Shown: piece by piece, positions 1-4,993 of the stretch | How positions within the stretch are numbered: the first letter of the stretch is position 1 | Layout of the letters: each line of letters starts with the position of its first letter | Assembly (NCBI RefSeq): GCF_910586915.1 | Contig: NZ_CAJULN010000074.1 | Coordinates: 1 to 6,320 of the forward strand | DNA: 6,320 nt | Direction of reading: 5' to 3' | Source of the DNA: an uncultured Bacteroides sp. | GTDB lineage: Bacteria; Bacteroidota; Bacteroidia; Bacteroidales; Bacteroidaceae | Made by a program: the position numbers and the translations under genes | The notes under the pieces: model-generated | The model's database searches: none | Seen by the model: only the letters and a program-made list of their open reading frames with translations | Told to the model about the DNA's origin: nothing

Positions 1-69
1 CTCAACGTTCATTCACCATTTTTCTCCTATTCTCGTTTTTTTGTAGTATCTTTGCCATACAAAACAAAT

Positions 70-363
70 TTAAGCATTTGAACAATCTTTGTTATCGTAT
101 TCTTTATGCGTGCCAATCTATCGGATAAACACCTTTTTTGCAGCGAACAATATCATGGCAACCAGTCTGTAATCATTGCCTTTGATGTTGAATACAAACC
201 TGTCGTTGCCTACATAGTCCACACTGTTGAAGGTTTGCTTTATATCAGCCAGGCAAGACCAGTCTGCCTTTTCTGTCTTTTTGTACCAGTCGCGCAAGGG
301 CACATCGGAATCTGCGTGCTTTTGGGCGTAATCTCTTATGGCGGCAAACGATATTATTCTCAT
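70..363 (-). pseudogene. higB: HigB-family mRNA interferase toxin, interrupted by an in-frame stop
   Basis: The reading frame starting at the ATG at 363-361 begins MRIISFAAIRDYAQKHAD and continues through a WYKKTEKADW segment, VGNDRFVFNIKGNDYRLV and VFIR. This is the pattern of the HigB toxin family (RelE-like ribosome-dependent mRNA interferases of type II toxin-antitoxin pairs). A TAG codon at 120-118 ends the frame after 81 residues. Reading on in the same frame gives IGTHKEYDNKDCSNA and then TAA at 72-70, which is the usual C-terminal end of the family. The amber codon therefore replaces one residue within an otherwise intact gene; TAG is one base away from TGG (Trp). The lost part contains the conserved THKEYD motif with its histidine, so the 81-residue product is probably inactive unless the stop is read through. 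In this family the antitoxin gene (higA) normally follows the toxin, which here would be beyond the left edge. The family call is from recognised motifs. Loss of function is inference, and a sequencing error at 118-120 is not excluded. Confidence 0.7.
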
Positions 364-380
364 AACTTATTAATTTGACA

Positions 381-411
381 CAAAGATACGATTTGCTTTC
401 TGAAAAACAAA
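381..411 (-). promoter_or_regulatory. Bacteroides-type promoter for the higB gene
   Basis: Read on the minus strand, TTTG (411-408) is followed after 19 bases by TATCTTTG (388-381). Both match the Bacteroides -33 (TTTG) and -7 (TAnnTTTG) consensus exactly, with normal spacing. Transcription would begin about 5-10 bases downstream, leaving a very short leader before the ATG at 363. The intact promoter suggests the toxin gene was damaged recently or that its transcript is still made. Confidence 0.6.
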
Positions 412-524
412 ATGTTTTTCTGTTATTTAGAATATAAGGGAAAGGAGCGTCAATCTTCTCCAATCGCTGCTATCCCTCAAGAGGGTCTAACAGCCCTTGC
501 TCTTTCTCTTTCTCATGAAAACTT

Positions 525-555
525 ATTGTTTTGCGGCCGGATTTAGTTACATTTG
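525..555 (+). promoter_or_regulatory. Possible Bacteroides-type promoter pointing rightward
   Basis: TACATTTG at 548-555 matches the -7 consensus TAnnTTTG. ATTG at 525-528, 19 bases upstream, is one mismatch from the -33 box TTTG. A start near 560-565 would give a transcript running into the strong hairpin at 633-664. No recognised protein gene follows at once, so the product, if any, is either a short RNA or the leader of the micro-ORF at 735. Apart from this element and a weak pyrimidine-rich stretch at 464-520, nothing is seen between 412 and 571. Confidence 0.35.
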
Positions 556-561
556 CAACAT

Positions 562-670
562 AAACAAATTAATGAGAATGAATAGCCGGAACAACTTCAA
601 TGGATATACAAGAACAGCTCTTGGAGAAAAATAGGGGAGCTGCCTTTTTTGGAGCAGCTCCCTTCTCATT
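562..670 (+). ncRNA. Candidate small RNA or untranslated leader (speculative)
   Basis: This is the stretch between the promoter-like element at 525-555 and the end of the hairpin at 633-664. A transcript of roughly 100 nt ending in a GC-rich stem and UUCUCAUUCU would have the size and layout of a small RNA. The same stretch holds a 20-codon frame (ATG at 572, TAG at 632-634) whose stop abuts the stem, and a 24-codon frame starting at 600. Neither has recognisable similarity or a clear ribosome binding site. The boundaries are inferred from the promoter and hairpin only, and the plus-strand T-tract after the stem is weak. Confidence 0.25.
633..664 (-). terminator. Strong hairpin, likely terminator of the leftward ROK gene
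   Basis: GGGAGCTGC (635-643) and GCAGCTCCC (654-662) form a perfect 9-bp stem around a 10-base loop, extended by G-T and A-T pairs at 634/663 and 633/664. On the minus strand the stem is followed by CTATTTTTCT, a fair T-rich tail, so it fits an intrinsic terminator for the regulator gene ending at 826, with a 3' untranslated stretch of about 160 nt. On the plus strand the tail (TTCTCATTCT) is poorer, but the structure could end a short rightward transcript too. Confidence 0.55.
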
Positions 671-734
671 CTGACAGTAACCCGAAGTCACCTATTTGTT
701 TGAACTTTACGTAAAATATAAAAACTCAATCTAT

Positions 735-824
735 ATGTTAAGTCGTATCATTGTTTTGGTAGTTGCCGGAGTGGCCGTAGTCTATATTGTTCGTTTCATA
801 GACAACCTCTTCTCCCGCAGATAA
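735..824 (+). CDS. Candidate 29-residue single-span membrane micropeptide
   Basis: ATG at 735-737 opens a 29-codon frame ending at TAA 822-824. The predicted peptide has a short basic start (MLSR), a continuous hydrophobic segment of about 15 residues (IIVLVVAGVAVVYIV, residues 5-19), then an amphipathic basic end (RFIDNLFSRR). This is a typical layout for a small inner-membrane peptide with one transmembrane helix. Codon choice is unremarkable for the window. There is no Shine-Dalgarno, but the upstream is A-rich (AAAATATAAAAACTCAAT), as is common in Bacteroidales. The frame ends one base before the stop codon of the convergent ROK gene. No family is recognised. A chance hydrophobic frame in an intergenic region is the main alternative. 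Confidence 0.4.
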   Translation: MLSRIIVLVVAGVAVVYIVRFIDNLFSRR

Positions 825-825
825 A

Positions 826-2034
826 TCAACTCTCCACCATCCTGCTGCGTGCCAGCATACAAGCCCCTATGATACCGGCTTTGTCTTTCAGTTTGGAAGT
901 CACGATAGCCGAATCCTTGTTGACAAGATTCAGCGAATACTTACGTATGGCTGTTTTGATAGGCTGCGTGATATAATCGCTTGTCAATGATACCGTGCCG
1001 CCTATGATGACCAGTTCGGGATTGAAGATATTGATAAGTCCGGCAATTTGCTTTCCAAGTTTTTGCCCGATTTCCTCAACGATTTCGATGCAGAGCAAAT
1101 CCTCCTTGTTCACGGCAGCGATAATCTCGTCAAGCGTCAGAGGGTTCTCCTTCGATAAGATTCTGTTTGATAAGATGGAGCTCTCCCCGTTGCGGATACG
1201 TTCGATTAACATCCGGTGGAGGGCCGAGCCTGACGCTTCGGTCTCCAGACACCCCTTTTTCCCGCAATGGCAGATGATTTCGTTGTCAAACACATTCGTA
1301 TGTCCGAATTCTCCGGAGAAGCCCGACTTTCCCGTATATATTTTCCCGTCGATGATGATGCCGATGCCCAGTCCCCAACTGATATTCACGAAGAGAATGT
1401 TCTTTTCTCCTTTTACGCATCCCTTGATGTATTCTCCGTAAGTCATGGCACGCGTATCGTTATCGATGGTCACCTGAAAACCGATTTTCTCAGTCATCAC
1501 CTCTGACAAAGGTCTTTCCTCGAAATTGAATACACTGAAACTGTAGCCCGATTCAGGATTCACCCGGCCGGAAACGTTGATATTGATATTCAGAATCTTA
1601 TCCTTGTCGATTTCAATTTTCTTTATGAATTGCCGGATAAGCCTGCATAGTTCGTCGAGTGCTTCCGGAGTATTTTCCGATTTGAAAGGGATGTTCATCT
1701 TCAGCTCTACCATGTCGCCTTTGAAATTGATTAGGCCTATGTTAATCGCGAACTTCTTGATGTCTACCCCGATGAAGTAGCCCGATTCGGGATTAAGGCC
1801 ATACAGGCTGGGATAACGTCCGCCGCTTGTCTCCAGCTTGCCGTAGTCGTTTATATACCCTTCTTCGCACATCTCACTGATGAATTTCGTGACGGTAGGG
1901 ACGCTCAAATCCAATTCTTTTGCCAAATCCGTAATAGTAGAACTGCCATTATATATATAATGTGTGATAATCCTCTTCTTCAGAAGAGCACTTTTGGTTC
2001 CTACTTCTATCTCTTTCAGTAAATGTTGTTTCAT
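826..2034 (-). CDS. ROK-family transcriptional regulator with N-terminal winged helix, probable nan operon regulator
   Basis: This 402-residue protein has an N-terminal helix-turn-helix (about residues 20-62, core TITDLAKELDLSVPTVTKF) followed by a ROK sugar-kinase-like domain. The GGRYP linker at 71-75 corresponds to the GRRP/GRKP element of ROK repressors. The sugar-site residues are present (DND at 191-193 and GEFGH at 241-245), as is the ROK zinc site (H245, C255, C257, C262 in CHCGKKGCLE). GLGIG (221-225) and IIGGT (343-347) are also kept. The first phosphate loop, normally DxGGT, reads DIKKF (91-95), so kinase activity is unlikely, and the protein is best read as a sugar sensor and DNA-binding regulator like NagC/Mlc. 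The ATG at 2034 follows an AAGGA ribosome binding site (2044-2040). It is transcribed away from the sialic acid operon across a shared regulatory region, so control of that operon and of itself is the simplest inference. The ligand (Neu5Ac, ManNAc, GlcNAc or a phosphate) cannot be read from the sequence. Confidence 0.88.
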   Translation of the reverse strand: MKQHLLKEIEVGTKSALLKKRIITHYIYNGSSTITDLAKELDLSVPTVTKFISEMCEEGYINDYGKLETSGGRYPSLYGLNPESGYFIGVDIKKFAINIGLINFKGDMVELKMNIPFKSENTPEALDELCRLIRQFIKKIEIDKDKILNININVSGRVNPESGYSFSVFNFEERPLSEVMTEKIGFQVTIDNDTRAMTYGEYIKGCVKGEKNILFVNISWGLGIGIIIDGKIYTGKSGFSGEFGHTNVFDNEIICHCGKKGCLETEASGSALHRMLIERIRNGESSILSNRILSKENPLTLDEIIAAVNKEDLLCIEIVEEIGQKLGKQIAGLINIFNPELVIIGGTVSLTSDYITQPIKTAIRKYSLNLVNKDSAIVTSKLKDKAGIIGACMLARSRMVES

Positions 2035-2060
2035 CTTGGTCCTTCTTTATACTTTGTGTG

Positions 2061-2068
2061 CAAAGATA
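2061..2068 (-). promoter_or_regulatory. -7 element of the ROK regulator promoter
   Basis: On the minus strand this is TATCTTTG, an exact match to the Bacteroides -7 word TAnnTTTG. It lies 27 bases upstream of the ATG at 2034. No good TTTG is found 19-21 bases further upstream, so the -33 box is weak or absent. Half of the 11-bp inverted repeat (2076-2086) falls within the -33 spacer region, which would allow autoregulation. Confidence 0.5.
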
Positions 2069-2075
2069 GGGAATT

Positions 2076-2129
2076 TATTTATTATAAAGTATCCGGTGAA
2101 TTTGATTTTGTAAAGTGATATAATAAATA
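2076..2129. repeat. Perfect 11-bp inverted repeat between the divergent promoters
   Basis: TATTTATTATA at 2076-2086 and TATAATAAATA at 2119-2129 are exact reverse complements, 32 bases apart (centres 43 bp apart, about four helical turns). The left arm lies in the regulator promoter and the right arm overlaps the dyad at 2121-2138 in front of yhcH. This geometry fits two half-sites bridged by one regulator, but AT-rich sequence makes chance matches easier. Confidence 0.4.
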
Positions 2130-2138
2130 GTTTTATTA
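2121..2138. promoter_or_regulatory. Operator-like dyad upstream of yhcH
   Basis: TAATAAA (2121-2127) and TTTATTA (2132-2138) form perfect 7-bp arms around a 4-base centre. The start of the dyad is 47 bp from the start of the -7 element at 2168. A dyad of the same form (TAATAAA-N4-TTAATTA) lies 46 bp from the -7 element in front of nanT. AT-rich dyads ending in TTATT/AATAA resemble operators known for ROK repressors (NagC, Mlc). Assignment to the adjacent ROK protein is inference. Confidence 0.45.
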
Positions 2139-2186
2139 ATATGGGTGCGTATCTTAAATATTAGTCTTATATTTGCGCCCATATTA
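2137..2186. repeat. Spaced inverted repeat enclosing the yhcH promoter -7 box
   Basis: TAATATGGG (2137-2145) and CCCATATTA (2178-2186) are exact reverse complements. After one mismatch the GC next to each arm (2147-2148, 2175-2176) also pairs. The 32-base interval contains the -7 element TATATTTG, and the right arm covers the expected transcription start. The layout suits repression by a protein bound at both arms, or a hairpin-forming element. The GC core distinguishes it from the surrounding AT-rich repeats. Confidence 0.4.
2168..2175 (+). promoter_or_regulatory. -7 element of the nan operon promoter (before yhcH)
   Basis: TATATTTG matches TAnnTTTG exactly. The expected -33 position (about 2144-2148) reads GGTGC instead of TTTG, so the promoter appears weak on its own. 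The start site would be near 2180, giving a leader of about 30 nt before the ATG at 2212. With the dyads around it, this promoter is probably regulated. Confidence 0.5.
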
Positions 2187-2202
2187 TTCAAATCTAAAAG
2201 AA

Positions 2203-2207
2203 AGGAG
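2203..2207 (+). promoter_or_regulatory. Ribosome binding site that fixes the yhcH start
   Basis: AGGAG lies 4 bases before the ATG at 2212 and decides the start. An in-frame TTG at 2173 would add 13 residues, but it lies inside the promoter -7 box and has no ribosome binding site. Confidence 0.65.
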
Positions 2208-2211
2208 AACC

Positions 2212-2658
2212 ATGATTGTATCTAATCTGCAAAACAGCCAACGCGTGGAAGGGCTTCATCCCCAGTTCAAGGTGCTGTTCGATTATGTAAAGACACACGA
2301 TTTGCTTCACGCCGATTTGGGCCGTATCGAGATAGACGGCGACCGGCTGTTCATCAACAATGTGAATCCGGAGTGCGTAGCTGCCGACAAACAGGTTTTG
2401 GAGTTGCACCGCGATTACATTGACGTGCATATCCTGCTGGAAGGAGCGGAGACCATTGGCTGGAAAGCCTTAGAAGACTTGCAGGACGAAGTCAAGCCCT
2501 ACTCCAAAGAAGAAGAGTGCGCTTTATACTCCGACCGTCCTACTACCTATGTCGATTTGCTTCCGGGCCAGTTTGCGATTGTATATCCGGAAGACCCCCA
2601 TGCGCCGGTTATCGGGCAAGGCAAGATTCGCAAACTGATAGCCAAAGTAAAACTCTGA
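2212..2658 (+). CDS. nanQ: YhcH/NanQ-type sialic acid anomerase (YhcH/YjgK/YiaL, DUF386 family)
   Basis: This 148-residue protein has the full length of the YhcH/YjgK/YiaL family, small cupin-like metalloproteins. The family's likely metal and active-site residues are visible in ELHRDYIDVHILLEGAE (E64, H66, D71, H73, E77) and in the PEDPHAP segment (H130), followed by a C-terminal KLIAKVK. E. coli YhcH (NanQ) is reported to be an anomerase that supplies N-acetylneuraminate lyase with the open-chain form of its substrate. The nan context makes that role likely here rather than the sugar-unspecified roles of relatives such as EbgC. It is the first gene of the operon and is separated from nanT by 118 bp that contain a second promoter, so it may be transcribed with the other genes or separately. 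The assignment to the family is firm; substrate specificity is inferred from the neighbours. Confidence 0.85.
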   Translation: MIVSNLQNSQRVEGLHPQFKVLFDYVKTHDLLHADLGRIEIDGDRLFINNVNPECVAADKQVLELHRDYIDVHILLEGAETIGWKALEDLQDEVKPYSKEEECALYSDRPTTYVDLLPGQFAIVYPEDPHAPVIGQGKIRKLIAKVKL

Positions 2659-2680
2659 ACCCCGCTTCCTCCGGACGTAG

Positions 2681-2702
2681 TATAATAAAATATTTAATTA
2701 TA
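2681..2702. promoter_or_regulatory. Operator-like 22-bp palindrome upstream of nanT
   Basis: The 22 bases are self-complementary except for one mismatched pair (positions 7 and 16), with outer arms TATAAT/ATTATA and core AAATATTT. The inner 18 bases (2683-2700) have the form TAATAAA-N4-TTAATTA, matching the dyad at 2121-2138. It ends two bases before the -33 TTTG at 2705. Its position and repetition suggest a shared regulator binding site; an AT-rich promoter-enhancing element is the alternative. Confidence 0.5.
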
Positions 2703-2704
2703 TA

Positions 2705-2736
2705 TTTGGGTGATAATAAAAATATTGTTATGTTTG
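2705..2736 (+). promoter_or_regulatory. Internal promoter for nanT-nanL-nanE
   Basis: TTTG (2705-2708) is followed after 20 bases by TATGTTTG (2729-2736). Both boxes match the Bacteroides -33/-7 consensus exactly with standard spacing. Transcription would start near 2742, about 35 bases before the nanT ATG. By sequence this is a better promoter than the one in front of yhcH. Confidence 0.55.
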
Positions 2737-2776
2737 CAAGGATTTAATGCGGACAAAACATAAAAAATAACTTTAT

Positions 2777-4024
2777 ATGAAAAACAAAAGTATTTATCCC
2801 TGGGTAGTAGTCGGGTTGTTGTGGATAGTGGCGCTTCTTAATTACATGGACCGCCAGATGCTTTCTACGATGCAAGAAGCGATGAAGGTAGATATCGTCG
2901 AATTGAATAAAGCAGAAGCCTTTGGCGCTTTGATGGCTATATTCTTATGGATATACGGCTTTATGAGTCCCGTTGCCGGAATAATAGCCGACAGGGTAAA
3001 TCGGAAATGGCTGGTAGTGGGCAGTCTCTTTGTATGGTCTGCCGTCACATTCCTGATGGGCTACGCCAGCGACTTCCACGAACTTTATTGGTTGCGCGCC
3101 ATCATGGGCGTGAGTGAAGCACTCTACATACCGTCGGCTTTGTCGCTGATAGCCGACTGGCACGAGGGAAAATCGCGCTCTTTGGCAGTAGGGGTACATA
3201 TGACGGGACTCTACGTAGGACAAGCCATCGGCGGGTTTGGAGCTACGGCGGCTGCCGCCTTTTCCTGGCAGGCAACTTTCCATTGGTTTGGCATCGTAGG
3301 CATTGTCTACTCTCTCGTACTTATCCTGTTCCTGAAAGAAAATCCGATTCATAATGTAGCCGTCAAGGAGACGGAGACGGGCGACGTCTCGAAAGAGAAG
3401 AAGCCCTCCGTCATGAGCGGCCTTTCCCTGTTGTTCACCAACTGGGCGTTCTGGGTGATTCTTATCTATTTCGCCGCTCCCAGCCTTCCGGGATGGGCCA
3501 CCAAGAACTGGCTTCCGACCTTGTTTGCCGACAGCCTGAACATCCCCATGTCCGAAGCCGGACCGATATCCACCATCACGATTGCCGTCTCCTCGTTTAT
3601 CGGCGTCATTTTAGGTGGAATCCTGTCCGACCGTTGGGTGCAGAAAAATATCCGCGGACGTGTCTATACCGGAGCCATCGGCCTGGGAATGACGATACCC
3701 GCTCTGCTTCTACTCGGATTCGGACATAGCTTTATCAGCGTGATTGGTGCCGGACTGCTCTTCGGTGTCGGCTTTGGAATATTTGACGCCAACAATATGC
3801 CCATACTGTGCCAGTTTGTATCCGCCAAACACCGTGCGACGGCTTACGGCGTGATGAATATGACCGGAGTATTCGCCGGAGCTGCCGTGACCGAAGTCCT
3901 CGGCAAGTGGACCGACGGCGGAAGTCTGGGACAGGGGTTTGCCATGCTCAGCATCGTAGTAGCCGTAGCTTTGGCACTTCAAATCTATTTCTTGAAACCC
4001 AAGACCGACAATATGGTCGACTAA
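2777..4024 (+). CDS. nanT: Sialic acid transporter, major facilitator superfamily (NanT)
   Basis: This 415-residue inner-membrane protein has about 12 hydrophobic segments in two halves separated by a charged cytoplasmic loop (about residues 187-215, rich in K, E and D). The MFS motif A is seen after the second helix (GIIADRVNRK, 68-77) and again in the second half (GGILSDRWVQ, 280-289). The YMDRQ element after the first helix (23-27) and LRAIMGVSEAL in helix four (106-116) are typical of the anion:cation symporter group that includes hexuronate transporters. The expected reaction is proton-coupled uptake of N-acetylneuraminic acid from periplasm to cytoplasm. Specificity is inferred from the operon: it is followed after 26 bp by the lyase and then the epimerase, as in the known Bacteroides nan clusters, where NanT is an MFS protein. 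A periplasmic pool would be fed by sialidases and an outer-membrane importer not present here. The start has no Shine-Dalgarno; the leader is A/T-rich. Confidence 0.85.
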   Translation: MKNKSIYPWVVVGLLWIVALLNYMDRQMLSTMQEAMKVDIVELNKAEAFGALMAIFLWIYGFMSPVAGIIADRVNRKWLVVGSLFVWSAVTFLMGYASDFHELYWLRAIMGVSEALYIPSALSLIADWHEGKSRSLAVGVHMTGLYVGQAIGGFGATAAAAFSWQATFHWFGIVGIVYSLVLILFLKENPIHNVAVKETETGDVSKEKKPSVMSGLSLLFTNWAFWVILIYFAAPSLPGWATKNWLPTLFADSLNIPMSEAGPISTITIAVSSFIGVILGGILSDRWVQKNIRGRVYTGAIGLGMTIPALLLLGFGHSFISVIGAGLLFGVGFGIFDANNMPILCQFVSAKHRATAYGVMNMTGVFAGAAVTEVLGKWTDGGSLGQGFAMLSIVVAVALALQIYFLKPKTDNMVD

Positions 4025-4050
4025 GAGTAATAACTTTATAAAAAAATAAG

Positions 4051-4971
4051 ATGATGGAACAAATCAAAGGACTTATCGACGCACCGTTTACTCCTTTTTA
4101 CGAGAATGGTGAAGTAAACTTAGAACCCATTGAAGCATATGCTAAGATGCTGGTAAAGAACGGCCTTCAAGGCGTGTTTATCAATGGTTCTTCCGGCGAG
4201 GGCTATATGCTGACCGAAGAAGAACGTATGCGTCTTGCCGAACGTTGGGTCGCTGTGGCTCCCGAAGGCTTCAAAGTAATCGTCCACGTGGGAAGCTGCT
4301 GCGTGAAAGCGAGCCGTATGCTGGCAGAGCACGCGCAAAAGATAGGCGCGTGGGGAATCGGTGCGATGGCTCCTCCCTTTCCGAAAATCGGCCGTATCGA
4401 AGAGTTGGTGAAGTACATCGAAGAGATTGCCTGCGGTGCCCCCGAACTTCCTTTCTATTACTACCACATCCCCGCATTCAACGGTGCCTTCCTTCCGATG
4501 GTGAAACTGCTGGAAGCGGTAGACGGACGTGTCCCCAACTTTGCCGGCATCAAATACACCTTCGAAAGTATGTACGAATACAACCAGTGCCGTCTGTACA
4601 AGAATGGCAAGTACGATATGCTTCACGGCCAGGATGAAACGATTCTTCCCTGTCTCGCAATGGGCGGCGCCCAGGGCGGTATCGGCGGAACGACCAACTA
4701 CAACGGAAAAGAACTCGTAGGCATCATCGAAGCCTGGAAAGCCGGCGATTTGGAAACAGCCCGCGAACGTCAGAACTTCTCGCAGGAGGTCATCAACGTG
4801 ATTTGCCATTTCCGTGGAAACATCGTAGGCGGAAAGCGCATCATGAAACTGATAGGACTCGACCTCGGCAAGAACCGCACCCCTTTCCAGAACATGACCG
4901 ACGAGGAAGAAGCGCAGATGAAAGCCGAGTTGGAAGCGATTCATTTCTTCGACCGTTGCAATAAATTCTAA
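4051..4971 (+). CDS. nanL: N-acetylneuraminate lyase (NanL/NanA)
   Basis: This 306-residue member of the dihydrodipicolinate synthase/N-acetylneuraminate lyase family is a (beta/alpha)8 barrel that cleaves Neu5Ac to N-acetylmannosamine and pyruvate. The carboxylate-binding GSSGE is at 46-50, the catalytic tyrosine is in FYYYHIP (Y138), and the Schiff-base lysine is in GIKYT (K168). GGIGGT, near the end of the barrel, is around residues 210-215. The YYYHIP form and the GEG after GSS recall the vertebrate NPL branch rather than E. coli NanA (YNIP, GEA). Two consecutive ATG codons (4051 and 4054) could start translation. Neither has a Shine-Dalgarno, so the exact start may be one residue off. 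It lies 26 bp after nanT and 22 bp before the epimerase gene, clearly one transcript. Confidence 0.93.
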   Translation: MMEQIKGLIDAPFTPFYENGEVNLEPIEAYAKMLVKNGLQGVFINGSSGEGYMLTEEERMRLAERWVAVAPEGFKVIVHVGSCCVKASRMLAEHAQKIGAWGIGAMAPPFPKIGRIEELVKYIEEIACGAPELPFYYYHIPAFNGAFLPMVKLLEAVDGRVPNFAGIKYTFESMYEYNQCRLYKNGKYDMLHGQDETILPCLAMGGAQGGIGGTTNYNGKELVGIIEAWKAGDLETARERQNFSQEVINVICHFRGNIVGGKRIMKLIGLDLGKNRTPFQNMTDEEEAQMKAELEAIHFFDRCNKF

Positions 4972-4993
4972 TCCGACAAACAGATACTCCATT

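Noticed and set aside
1..19. Possible start of a minus-strand antitoxin (higA): ATG at 12-10 reads MNVE and runs off the left edge, with AGGAG at 28-24.
   Set aside because: Only four codons are visible. The AGGAG is better spaced for the ATG at 19-17, which reaches a stop at 4-2 after five codons. Too little sequence to support a gene, though an antitoxin is expected at this place.
47..54. Plus-strand TATCTTTG resembling a -7 box.
   Set aside because: No TTTG 19-21 bases upstream, and it would drive transcription antisense to higB. It probably falls by chance in A/T-rich sequence.
106..378. 90-codon plus-strand frame overlapping the toxin gene.
   Set aside because: It is antisense to the recognisable HigB frame, has no family features, and is explained as a shadow of that gene.
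245..463. 72-codon minus-strand frame upstream of and overlapping higB.
   Set aside because: It runs through the higB promoter and start in another frame, with arginine-rich, non-family sequence.
471..505. Small hairpins (CCCT-CAAG-AGGG and AGGGT-CTAACA-GCCCT) followed by a pyrimidine-rich run.
   Set aside because: The stems are only 4-5 bp and there is no upstream plus-strand gene to terminate, so the signal is within chance.
2766..4040. The 12-base word AATAACTTTATA occurs just before nanT (2766-2777) and nanL (4029-4040).
   Set aside because: It is short and A/T-rich, and lies in two Shine-Dalgarno-free leaders where such words are common. It may aid translation initiation but is not strong enough to list as a feature.
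4120..4992. 290-codon minus-strand frame opposite nanL.
   Set aside because: The plus strand encodes a full lyase with all motifs. The antisense frame has no recognisable domain and arises from codon bias of the sense gene.
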